From the NCBI RefSeq assembly GCF_012515855.1, contig NZ_JAAYXO010000209.1:1-39367 (forward strand): a stretch of DNA of 39,367 nucleotides, given 5' to 3'. The notes below the pieces were generated by a model. That model saw only the letters and a list, made by a program, of their open reading frames with translations. It was not told where the DNA came from and did no database searches. Positions 31,404 to 38,884 of the stretch are shown in pieces; positions within the stretch are counted from its first letter, which is position 1; each line of letters starts with the position of its first letter. Source of the DNA: Gordonia sp. (in: high G+C Gram-positive bacteria) (GTDB lineage: Bacteria; Actinomycetota; Actinomycetes; Mycobacteriales; Mycobacteriaceae). The position numbers and the translations under genes were made by a program.

Positions 31404-33197
31404 TCAGAACCAGTTCGGATTCATCTCGACGGTGGTGGTGTCTTTGGAGGCCAGCAGGTCGATCCACGGTCCCACCTGGGGCAGCTCGTGGGCGTAGAAG
31501 TAGCGCGCGGCCATGCGCTTGCCGTCGTAGAAATCGCCCGCGCGTCCGCCGACCGCGACGAGCTGCTCGAGCCAGATCCATGCGACCACCACATGCCCGA
31601 AGGCTTCGAGGTAGACCGACGAGTTGGCGAGGGCGACGGTGGCGTCGCCGTCGGCCCACAGCGCTGCGGTCACCTCGACGATGCGCTGCCACGCGGCCTC
31701 GAGTTGGTCGGCGTACCGCACGGCGTCCCCGCCCGCGTCGCGTGCGGCGGCGACGGTGGCGGCAATGCGCTCGGCCAACAGCGCCAGGCCCCGACCGCCC
31801 TGCATGATCACCTTGCGGCCCAGCAGGTCCATCCCCTGGACGCCGTGGGTGCCCTCGTGGATCGGGTTGAGCCGATTGTCGCGGTAGTGCTGCTCCACGT
31901 CGTAGTCGCGGGTGTAGCCGTAGCCGCCGTGCACCTGGATCGCGAGATCATTGGCCTTGAGGCACCACTGCGAGGGCCAGCTCTTCGCGATCGGAGTGAG
32001 GACGTCGAGCAGCAGCCCGACGTCACCCGCGACGTCGCCGGTGGTCGCAGTGACTTGGTCATCCACCAACTTGGAGCAGTACAGGCCGAGCGCCAGCCCG
32101 CCCTCGACATACGCCTTCTGCGCCAGCAGCATCCTCCGGACATCGGCATGCTCGATGATCGGCACCTGCGGCGACGACGGATCCTTGGCACCCAGCGCGC
32201 GCCCTTGCGCGCGACCGCGCGCGTAGTCGACCGCCTTGAGATAGCCCACGTACCCCAGTGAGGTCGCGAGGAAGCCGACGCCGATCCGCGCCTCGTTCAT
32301 CATGTGGAACATGTACGACAACCCGCGGTGCTCTTCCCCGACCAGGTAGCCGACCGCTCCGGGCTGTCCGTCGGGCCGGTGCGTTCCGTCGCCGATCGCG
32401 AGCGCCGTGTTGGTGGTGCCGCGGTTACCCATCTTGTGGTTGAGGCCGGTGAGCGTGATGTCGTTTCGCTCGCCGACGCCGTCACCCGACGGCAGATACT
32501 TCGGCACGATGAACAGCGAGATGCTGTGCACGCCCGGCCTGCCGCCGGGGGTCTTGGCGAGGACCAGGTGCACGATGTTCTCCGACAGTTCCTGCTCACC
32601 GCCGGAGATCCACATCTTGGAGCCGACCACGCGATAGGTGCCGTCGTCCTGCCGTTCGGCGCGCGTGGTGATGTCGGCCAGCGACGAGCCCGCCTGGGGC
32701 TCCGACAGGCACATGGTGCCGAACCAGCGTCCTTCCAGCATCGGCGCGACGAACGTCTCGATCTGCTCCGGAGTGCCGTACTCCGCAATCAGCGCCGCGT
32801 TGGCGACCGTCAGGAACGGATACGCGGCCGTGCCGGCGTTGGACGCCTGCAACCAGGCCATGGATGCGCGTGCGACGACGGTCGGCAGCTGCATGCCGCC
32901 GATCGCCTGGTCGAAGGTTCCGGCGATCAGACCAGACTCCGCGTACGCGTCCATCGCCTCCTTGACCTCGGGAATCATCTCGACGGTGCCGTCGGGAAGC
33001 ATCCGCGGCTCGTTCGCGTCGGCGAGCCGATTGTGCGGGATGAAGTACTTGTCGGCGAGGTCGGCGGTGAGGTCGAGGACGGCGTCGAAGGTCTCGCGTG
33101 AATGCTCGGCGAATCGCTCGCGCCCGGTGAGCGCTTCGACGTCCAGCCATTCGTAGAGGAGGAAGTCGAGGTCGCGACGGGACAGGGCATGGGTCAT
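31404..33197 (-). CDS. Acyl-CoA dehydrogenase with C-terminal extension
   Basis: A 597-residue acyl-CoA dehydrogenase of the long class (about 600 residues, AidB/FadE5-like). The N-terminal domain runs to QAIGGMQLP. The FAD/substrate motif is MCLSEPQAGSSLADI, followed by VGSKMWISGGEQELSEN. LNHKMGNRGTTNTALAIGDG is in the beta domain. The catalytic Glu is present in NPIHEGTHGVQGMDLLGRKV. The last 130 residues are the extra C-terminal domain of this class. ATG 33197 has GGAAGG six bases upstream. It diverges from a TetR gene with a double operator between them, so it is probably the main target of that repressor. The fatty acid or derivative used is unknown. Confidence 0.93.
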   Translation of the reverse strand: MTHALSRRDLDFLLYEWLDVEALTGRERFAEHSRETFDAVLDLTADLADKYFIPHNRLADANEPRMLPDGTVEMIPEVKEAMDAYAESGLIAGTFDQAIGGMQLPTVVARASMAWLQASNAGTAAYPFLTVANAALIAEYGTPEQIETFVAPMLEGRWFGTMCLSEPQAGSSLADITTRAERQDDGTYRVVGSKMWISGGEQELSENIVHLVLAKTPGGRPGVHSISLFIVPKYLPSGDGVGERNDITLTGLNHKMGNRGTTNTALAIGDGTHRPDGQPGAVGYLVGEEHRGLSYMFHMMNEARIGVGFLATSLGYVGYLKAVDYARGRAQGRALGAKDPSSPQVPIIEHADVRRMLLAQKAYVEGGLALGLYCSKLVDDQVTATTGDVAGDVGLLLDVLTPIAKSWPSQWCLKANDLAIQVHGGYGYTRDYDVEQHYRDNRLNPIHEGTHGVQGMDLLGRKVIMQGGRGLALLAERIAATVAAARDAGGDAVRYADQLEAAWQRIVEVTAALWADGDATVALANSSVYLEAFGHVVVAWIWLEQLVAVGGRAGDFYDGKRMAARYFYAHELPQVGPWIDLLASKDTTTVEMNPNWF

Positions 33198-33220
33198 GGC
33201 GAACCTTCCATTGACGACAT

Positions 33221-33255
33221 CTATGCAATCGCATAGTTTCTATGCAAACGCATAT
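33221..33255. promoter_or_regulatory. Tandem TetR operators
   Basis: Two near-identical inverted repeats, CTATGCAATCGCATAG (33221-33236) and CTATGCAAACGCATAT (33240-33255), have the core TATGCnnnnGCATA. Their centres are 19 bases apart, almost two helical turns, fitting cooperative binding of two repressor dimers. They lie between the divergent dehydrogenase and TetR starts, so both genes are likely controlled. Confidence 0.75.
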
Positions 33256-33270
33256 TTCAGGAAGGACGAG

Positions 33271-33909
33271 GTGTTGTCAACACCCCCCGAACGGACCGAG
33301 CGCACCCCGCCCACCTCGGGGCTCGACTACGACGTCGGCTCGTCCAAGGCGGCCGCGCGCATTCGCGACGCGGCCTGCGAGGTGTTCGCCGCCAAGGGCT
33401 ACGGGGCCGCGACGACCCGCGAGATCGCGGCTGAGCTCGGGATGAGTCCGGGCGCGGTGTATCCCCATTACAAAACCAAGGAGGCACTGCTGTTCGCGAT
33501 CGCGATTGAGGGCCACCGCAACGTCCTCGACGTCATCTCCGCGGCGCGGGACGGCGCGGCGACCCCCACCGAGCAGTTGCGGGCCACCACGATCGCCTTC
33601 GTGAGGTGGCACGCCGATCGTCGGGCCATCGCGCGCGTGATCCAGCACGAACTGCGCTCGCTCTCCGACGACCACTTCGCGCTCGTCGCCGACGTCCGTC
33701 GAGCCACCACCGCGGTCTTCGACGACATCCTCGCCGCGGGGGTCGCCGCCGGTGCGTTCGCACCCGACGACGCACCCACCGCGACGCTCGCGCTCACCTC
33801 CCTCGGCATCGACGTGACCAGGTGGTTTCCCACCAAGCAGCACTCCGATGCCGATGCGCTCGCCCAGCAGTACGCGGACATCGTGCTGCGCATCGCCGGG
33901 GCGCGGTAG
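33271..33909 (+). CDS. TetR-family transcriptional regulator
   Basis: A 212-residue repressor. The N-terminal helix-turn-helix spans about residues 25-70: IRDAACEVFAAKGYGAATTREIAAELGMSPGAVYPHYKTKEALL, with the usual TetR landmarks. The remainder is a ligand-binding helical bundle (EQLRATTIAFVRWHADRRAIARVI...). Upstream in-frame starts fall inside the operators, so GTG 33271 after AGGAAGG is preferred; TTG 33274 is possible. A perfect palindrome GTGTTGtCAACAC covers the start codon. By context it should respond to an acyl-CoA or fatty acid and control the divergent acyl-CoA dehydrogenase and itself. Confidence 0.9.
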   Translation: MLSTPPERTERTPPTSGLDYDVGSSKAAARIRDAACEVFAAKGYGAATTREIAAELGMSPGAVYPHYKTKEALLFAIAIEGHRNVLDVISAARDGAATPTEQLRATTIAFVRWHADRRAIARVIQHELRSLSDDHFALVADVRRATTAVFDDILAAGVAAGAFAPDDAPTATLALTSLGIDVTRWFPTKQHSDADALAQQYADIVLRIAGAR

Positions 33910-33942
33910 CCACCCGACCCGGCAGCACCCGACCCTTGCCTC

Positions 33943-35100
33943 TCAGCCCAGCAGCACCGCGAAGCCCGGTTTGATGACTTCGTCGATGAGCCGGAGCCGC
34001 TCGGGGAACGCAAGGAAGGCCGACTTCATGGCGTTGACGGTGAACCGTTCGAAATCGGCCCAGCCGTACCCGAACTCCCGGTGCAGCACCATGAACTCGC
34101 GGCTCATGGTGGTGTTGCTCATCAATCGGTTGTCGGTGTTCACGGTGACCCGGAACTGCAGCTTCGCGAGGATGTTGAACGGGTGGTCGGCCAGCGACGC
34201 GACGGCGCCGGTCTGCACGTTGCTGCTGGGACACAGCTCCAACGGCATCCGCTTATCGCGCACGTAGTTGGCGACCGCCCCCAACTCGGCGCCGTCGAAC
34301 GAGGTGTCGGACGGCAGCGCCCCGTCGGGCAGCACGATGTCGTCGATCACCCGAACACCGTGCCCCAGGCGGTCGGTTCCGCAGAATGCGATCGCCTCGT
34401 GAATCGACGGCAGCCCGAAGGCCTCGCCGGCATGGATGGTGAAGTGCGCACATTCGGCGCGCAGGTACTCGAACGCGTCGAGGTGGCGGCTGGGCGGGTT
34501 CCCCGCTTCGGCGCCCGCGATGTCGAAGCCCACCACGCCCCGCCCTCGGAAGGCGACTGCGAGCTCGGCGATCTCGCGCGACCGCGCCGCGTGCCGCATC
34601 GCCGTCACCAGGCAGCGGACCACGATGGGGCGGCCGTTCTCGGCTGCCGCGGACTCGCCCGCGGCGAACCCTCGCAGCACCGCGGAGACCACCGCGTTCA
34701 ACGAGAGCCCCTGCTCGATGTGGAGTTCGGGAGCGAAGCGAACCTCGGCGTACACCACACCGTCCGCCCACAGGTCTTCGACGCATTCGCGGGCCACGCG
34801 TTCCAGCGCCGACTCGGTCTGCATCACCGCGACGGTGTGCGCGAACGTCTCCAGGTAGCGCTCCAGGGAGCCGTGGTTCGCTGCGGTGGCGAACCACTCG
34901 GCGAGTTGGTCGACGTCGTCGGTCGGCAGCCGGTCGTAACCGCACTCGCGTGCCAGCTCGAGAACGGTGGACGGACGCAGCCCACCGTCGAGATGGTCGT
35001 GGAGGAGGACTTTCGGGGCCAGTCGACAGTCGCCGAGCGTGATCGCGGCCCGGTGGTCGTCGGCGAGGAAAGCGGAGTCGGCGGCAGCGCGAGAGACCAT
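33943..35100 (-). CDS. add: Adenosine deaminase
   Basis: A 385-residue zinc hydrolase converting (deoxy)adenosine to (deoxy)inosine, the substrate of the PNP encoded at 22951-23790. [15 protein letters not shown] holds the HxH zinc ligands. [15 protein letters not shown] carries the His-Ala-Gly-Glu catalytic Glu. GVRVIDD lies in the active-site region, [17 protein letters not shown] follows, and [15 protein letters not shown] provides the Asp zinc ligand. Length fits actinobacterial enzymes (about 365). ATG 35100 lacks a spaced ribosome site but has TACCGT six bases ahead, so it may be leaderless. Confidence 0.95.
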   Translation of the reverse strand: MVSRAAADSAFLADDHRAAITLGDCRLAPKVLLHDHLDGGLRPSTVLELARECGYDRLPTDDVDQLAEWFATAANHGSLERYLETFAHTVAVMQTESALERVARECVEDLWADGVVYAEVRFAPELHIEQGLSLNAVVSAVLRGFAAGESAAAENGRPIVVRCLVTAMRHAARSREIAELAVAFRGRGVVGFDIAGAEAGNPPSRHLDAFEYLRAECAHFTIHAGEAFGLPSIHEAIAFCGTDRLGHGVRVIDDIVLPDGALPSDTSFDGAELGAVANYVRDKRMPLELCPSSNVQTGAVASLADHPFNILAKLQFRVTVNTDNRLMSNTTMSREFMVLHREFGYGWADFERFTVNAMKSAFLAFPERLRLIDEVIKPGFAVLLG

Positions 35101-35106
35101 GCTCCG

Positions 35107-35112
35107 ACGGTA
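35107..35112 (-). promoter_or_regulatory. Putative -10 element of add
   Basis: On the minus strand, TACCGT is followed by six bases and then ATG 35100, consistent with leaderless transcription. Confidence 0.45.
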
Positions 35113-35289
35113 GCGCCGATCCGGGCGCCCTGCTCGTCGAGGAGCGCCTCGGGGCGGCTCGCCAACTGAGGGACCGACACCGGAGACGGCGATCGCAGCT
35201 CCGCCGGATACAGTCGCTGCAGGCGGGGCCCGCGACACCAGGTGGCGACGCACTTGTTTCTGCCGACGCACCGATTCGAGGAAGCCTCC

Positions 35290-35997
35290 ATGACGATCTC
35301 GCCCCCACCGCCTCCGGCCCTGTCCGCCGTCTTCAGTGTCTCGGTCAAGCAGGTCACTGACAATCTGGGCGCGGTGGTCGGTGCCATGGCCGTCTGGGGC
35401 GCACTTCTGCTGGCGGCCAACACCGCCATCACCTTTCTGGCCGGCGACGCAGACGTGAACTACGCGGCGGGCGAGACGCCGTCGGCCTACAGCACGTTGG
35501 TCTCGTCGATCGCGCTCGGCCTGGTGGCGTCGATCGTCATGTCGTGCACGGTGACCGGGTTCCTGCGGATCTCACGCACCGGAGCCGCCCGCTTCGCGGA
35601 CTTCTTCGCGCCGACCGCGTACATTCCGATCCTGGTCATCATGGTGATCGTCAGCGCCGTGAATCTTGCGGTCACTCTGATCGTCGGCTCGACCACGATG
35701 ACTCAGCTCCTGATCGCCCTGGCGATCACCGTGGTGCTGAGCGTCCTCTTCACGTGGTCGCACCTCTTCGCCGCCGCGGCCGGACTGAACGGCGTCGGCG
35801 CTATCGCAGCATCGATCTCGCTCGCGCTCGCCCGACCCGGAACCGCCCTTCTGGTGATCCTCCTGGACCTGGCGCTGGTGGTCGGCGGCTTTCTCGCCCT
35901 CCTGATCGGCCTGCTGTTCACCGTGCCGCTGGCGGCGCTGATCACCGTCACCTACTTCCGCCATCTCACCGGCGAGGCGGTCGTCACCCGCGTCTGA
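35290..35997 (+). CDS. Multi-pass membrane protein of unknown function
   Basis: A 235-residue integral membrane protein with about six hydrophobic segments (for example [76 protein letters not shown] and a long final pair around [21 protein letters not shown]). The short cytosolic N-terminus is Pro-rich ([15 protein letters not shown]). I recognise no transporter or enzyme motif. ATG 35290 has GAGGA about eight bases upstream. Its last 14 bases overlap the 3' end of the convergent deoA gene. Confidence 0.8.
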   Translation: MTISPPPPPALSAVFSVSVKQVTDNLGAVVGAMAVWGALLLAANTAITFLAGDADVNYAAGETPSAYSTLVSSIALGLVASIVMSCTVTGFLRISRTGAARFADFFAPTAYIPILVIMVIVSAVNLAVTLIVGSTTMTQLLIALAITVVLSVLFTWSHLFAAAAGLNGVGAIAASISLALARPGTALLVILLDLALVVGGFLALLIGLLFTVPLAALITVTYFRHLTGEAVVTRV

Positions 35998-37360
35998 ACG
36001 GCACCCGCTCCAGGACGCGCGAGCGGAGATCGGATCGCGCATCGGCTTCACCGACGCCGGTCGCATCGCGCAGCGCCTCGAGCGCCGCGGGAATCCGCGT
36101 CTCGTCGTCGGTGTGCAGCGTCAGCAGCGGCTGCCCACGTCGCACCGAGTCCCCGATCCCGACGTGCCAGGTGACTCCGGCGGTCGCCGAGACCGCCTCC
36201 CCCGGCTTCGTGCGCCCCGCGCCGAGCAGCCAGGCCGCCTGTCCCACCGCGAGGGCGTCGAGCGAGGTGAGGTGCCCGTCGTCCCGTGCCGTCACCTCGT
36301 GCGTATGCCGCGGCACGGGGAGCGGCGCGTCGGGATCCCCACCCTGTGCGGCGATCATCGCTCGCCAGGCGTCCATCGCGCGGCCGTTCCGCAGATGGTC
36401 GGCCGGATCCACGTCGGGCAGGCCCGATGCCTCGAGCATCTCGCGTGCCAGCGCCAGCGTCAGTTCCACCACGTCGGCCGGCCCGCCTCCGGACAAGACC
36501 TCCAGCGATTCGGCGACCTCCACGGCATTCCCCGCGCTGCGGCCGAGCGGGGTCGACATGTCGGTCAGCAGCGCCGAGGTCACGACCCCCGCTTCGGCGC
36601 CGAGCGCGACCATCGTCTCTGCCAGCTCGCGCGCGCCGTCGAGCGTCTTCATGAAGGCCCCGGAACCGACCTTCACATCGAGAACCAGCGACTGTGTGCC
36701 CTCGGCGATCTTCTTGCTCATGATGCTGCTGGCGATCAGCGGGATCGACGCGACCGTCCCGGTCACGTCGCGCAACGCGTACAGCTTGCGGTCGGCCGGT
36801 GCCAGATCGGCGGTGGCCGCACACACCATCGCACCGACCTCGGTCAGCTGCCGCTGCATCTGGTCGACGGAGAGCTCGGCCCGCCAGCCCAGTATCGACT
36901 CGAGCTTGTCGAGCGTCCCGCCGGTGTGGCCCAGTCCCCTGCCGGACAGCTGGGGTACCGCCACCCCGAACGATGCGACCAACGGGGTCAGGGGCAGCGT
37001 CACCTTGTCCCCCACGCCGCCGGTGGAATGCTTGTCCGCGGTCCGCAGCCGACGACCGCCGCGGGTGAGTCCGGAGAAGTCCATGCGGACGCCGGAATCG
37101 ATCATCGCGGCGGTCCAGGTCGCGATCTCGCGGCGGGTCATGCCCTGCAGCACGATCGCCATCAGCAACGACGACATCTGCTCGGGCGCCACCCGACCGG
37201 CGGTGAAGCCTGCGACCATCCCGCGGATCTGATCGTCGGTGAGTTCGGCGCCGTCCTTCTTCGCCAGGATCGGGGCGACAGGATCGAACAGCGGCGGATC
37301 GACCAGCTGGGGATCGAACAGCTGGGGATCGACCTGGGCGGGATCGTCTGCGTCCGTCAT
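35984..37360 (-). CDS. deoA: Thymidine/pyrimidine-nucleoside phosphorylase
   Basis: A 458-residue enzyme splitting thymidine (or uridine/deoxyuridine) with phosphate into base and (deoxy)ribose-1-phosphate. Signatures: the phosphate-binding TADKHSTGGVGDKVTLPL, PQLSGRGLGHTGGTLDKLESI, SSIMSKKIAEGTQSLVLDVKVGSGAFMK and the C-terminal all-beta domain. Residues 9-27 are an added low-complexity segment (VDPQLFDPQLVDPPLFDP) encoded by a 15-base tandem repeat. ATG 37360 overlaps the cdd stop (ATGA), so translation is coupled. Cytidine is deaminated by Cdd to uridine, then cleaved here. Confidence 0.95.
   Translation of the reverse strand: MTDADDPAQVDPQLFDPQLVDPPLFDPVAPILAKKDGAELTDDQIRGMVAGFTAGRVAPEQMSSLLMAIVLQGMTRREIATWTAAMIDSGVRMDFSGLTRGGRRLRTADKHSTGGVGDKVTLPLTPLVASFGVAVPQLSGRGLGHTGGTLDKLESILGWRAELSVDQMQRQLTEVGAMVCAATADLAPADRKLYALRDVTGTVASIPLIASSIMSKKIAEGTQSLVLDVKVGSGAFMKTLDGARELAETMVALGAEAGVVTSALLTDMSTPLGRSAGNAVEVAESLEVLSGGGPADVVELTLALAREMLEASGLPDVDPADHLRNGRAMDAWRAMIAAQGGDPDAPLPVPRHTHEVTARDDGHLTSLDALAVGQAAWLLGAGRTKPGEAVSATAGVTWHVGIGDSVRRGQPLLTLHTDDETRIPAALEALRDATGVGEADARSDLRSRVLERVPFRRG
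37282..37341. repeat. 15-bp tandem repeat inside deoA
   Basis: Four units of 15 bases (37282-37296, 37297-37311, 37312-37326, 37327-37341) begin GATCGAACAG, GATCGACCAG, GATCGAACAG and GATCGACCTG. In frame they encode repeated Asp-Pro-x-Leu-Phe/Val units, so copy-number change would keep the frame. Confidence 0.8.
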
Positions 37361-37818
37361 CGCGCCCTCCCCGGGCTCGCGTCGCCGACGTCGGACCCGT
37401 TGCGCAGATGCTCTGGGCCGAACGCGTCGGGCAGGAGCGAGCCGAGCGTGCGCGGACCGGCCGCCGAATCGACCAGGAGATCGTCGCCACCGAACTCGCG
37501 CAGCACCTGTCGGCACCTCCCACACGGGGTCAGTACCGCGCCGGCGCCGTCGCACACGCTCACGGCGACCAGATGCGGACCACCGTCGGCGACGGAGCCC
37601 TTGAGCAGTCCGAGCGAGAACCCCGAACAGATCATCGAGACCTCGGCGCACACGCCCAATCCATACGAGACGTTCTCCACATTGCAGCCGACGATCACCT
37701 CGCCGTCGGATGTGACCCCCGCCGCACCGACACCGAAATCTGAGTACGGCGCATACGCCCTGGTCATCACGGTGTGAGCCGCGTCCCGTAAACGGGCGAA
37801 GTCAATTGCGTCACTCAT
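37357..37818 (-). CDS. cdd: Cytidine deaminase
   Basis: A 153-residue zinc enzyme deaminating (deoxy)cytidine to (deoxy)uridine. YAPYSDFGVGAAG is the substrate region. CNVENVSYGLGVCAEVSMI holds a zinc Cys and the catalytic Glu, and PCGRCRQVLREF the other two zinc cysteines. The catalytic domain ends near residue 130; the remaining tail (RNGSDVGDASPGRAR) is extra. ATG 37818 has GGGGA close upstream. Its stop overlaps the deoA start by four bases. The promoter must lie in the 194-base gap to sdhC, which carries an IdeR-like box 26 bases from this start. Confidence 0.95.
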   Translation of the reverse strand: MSDAIDFARLRDAAHTVMTRAYAPYSDFGVGAAGVTSDGEVIVGCNVENVSYGLGVCAEVSMICSGFSLGLLKGSVADGGPHLVAVSVCDGAGAVLTPCGRCRQVLREFGGDDLLVDSAAGPRTLGSLLPDAFGPEHLRNGSDVGDASPGRAR

Positions 37819-37843
37819 TCCATCCCCATTCCCACTAAAACCA

Positions 37844-37862
37844 GAAGGTAAGGCACACCTAA
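37844..37862. promoter_or_regulatory. IdeR/DtxR-like iron box
   Basis: GAAGGTAAGGCACACCTAA matches the 19-base DtxR/IdeR consensus TTAGGTTAGGCTAACCTAA at 14 positions, including AGG and ACCTAA arms. It lies between divergent cdd and sdhC. A TAGGTT -10-like box (37918-37923) for the sdh operon follows downstream. Regulation of sdh by an iron repressor is plausible because the enzyme is rich in Fe-S and heme. Confidence 0.5.
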
Positions 37863-38012
37863 TTAAAACAGTGGAGCTTGGTCACATTGTTCGTGCAAAT
37901 TACGACGGAACTCAGCTTAGGTTTAAAGTCAGGTGCATCGGGTCTTGCAGCGGCCTCGCATCGGCCTGCGACCGGATCCCCAAGTCGACGACAATGGAGG
38001 CGTAGTTTCGCG

Positions 38013-38420
38013 ATGAGCACCCCGACAGAAGTGGCACCGGCACCGGTGCGCAAGCGGTCCCTCTACAGAGGCGACCCCGGCATGTGGTCGTGGGTGTTGC
38101 ACCGCATCACCGGCGTCTCCATCTTCTTCTTCCTGTTCGTGCACGTTCTCGACACCGCGGTCATCCGCGTCAACGAGGACACCTACACGCAGATCATCGA
38201 GACCTACAAGACGCCATTGATCGGCCTCATGGAGATCGGCCTCGTCTTCTGCGTGCTCTACCACGCCCTCAATGGACTCCGCGTCATCCTGGTCGACTTC
38301 TGGGGCAAGGGCCCCAAGTACCAGCGCCAGATGCTGTGGGCCGTCCTCACCGTCTTCGCCGTCGTGTTCATCGCCGCTGCCGTGCGCATGCTGCAGATCC
38401 TGATCACGCACGCGTTCTAA
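38013..38420 (+). CDS. sdhC: Succinate dehydrogenase cytochrome b subunit SdhC
   Basis: A 135-residue membrane anchor of complex II. It has three membrane helices: WVLHRITGVSIFFFLFVHVLD (with the HRxTG quinone-site motif), a second near IGLVFCVLYHALNGLRVILVDF (with the heme-ligand His), and a third near WAVLTVFAVVFIAAAVRML. ATG 38013 is preceded by GGAGG at 37996-38000. The 5' leader seems about 85 bases long if TAGGTT at 37918 is the -10 box. It heads sdhC-sdhD-sdhA and holds heme b with SdhD. Confidence 0.95.
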   Translation: MSTPTEVAPAPVRKRSLYRGDPGMWSWVLHRITGVSIFFFLFVHVLDTAVIRVNEDTYTQIIETYKTPLIGLMEIGLVFCVLYHALNGLRVILVDFWGKGPKYQRQMLWAVLTVFAVVFIAAAVRMLQILITHAF

Positions 38421-38436
38421 AGGGAGCTGAGAGAAA

Positions 38437-38868
38437 ATGACTGAAGCAAAGACCCTCGGCACCGACTACGACCGTCCCGCCAGCCTGGACGCGCCGAACG
38501 CACCTCGCGCCCGCAACCGCGGCAACTTCGAGAAGAACGCATGGCTGTTCATGCGATTCTCGGGCCTGGCCCTCATCGTCCTGACCTTCGGCCACATGTT
38601 CATCATGCTCATGTGGGACAGCGGCGTGCACCGCATCGACGCGTCGTTCGTCGCCGATCGCTGGAAGTCGCCGTTCTGGCAGGTCTGGGACCTCACCATG
38701 CTCTGGCTCGCACAGCTGCACGGCGGCAACGGCGTCCGCACCGTCATCGCCGACTACTCGCGCAAGGACTCCACGCGGTTCTGGCTGAACACCTTGCTCG
38801 CCCTCTCGATGATCCTCATCCTCGTGCTGGGCACCTACGCGATCCTCACCTTCGGCAGCGCCAGCTAA
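38437..38868 (+). CDS. sdhD: Succinate dehydrogenase membrane anchor SdhD
   Basis: A 143-residue hydrophobic subunit of complex II with three membrane helices: NAWLFMRFSGLALIVLTFGHMFIMLM (its His a likely heme ligand), a middle segment near WQVWDLTMLWLAQLHGGNGVRTVI, and LLALSMILILVLGTYAILTF. The first 30 residues are cytosolic and charged. ATG 38437 has a GGGAG site upstream. It lies 16 bases after sdhC and 16 bases before sdhA. Confidence 0.94.
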   Translation: MTEAKTLGTDYDRPASLDAPNAPRARNRGNFEKNAWLFMRFSGLALIVLTFGHMFIMLMWDSGVHRIDASFVADRWKSPFWQVWDLTMLWLAQLHGGNGVRTVIADYSRKDSTRFWLNTLLALSMILILVLGTYAILTFGSAS

Positions 38869-38884
38869 GGAGCATTAGAAACCC

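Noticed and set aside
37917-37935. Second possible iron box starting TTAGGTT upstream of sdhC
   Set aside because: Only the left half matches the IdeR/DtxR consensus; more likely part of the sdh -10 region.
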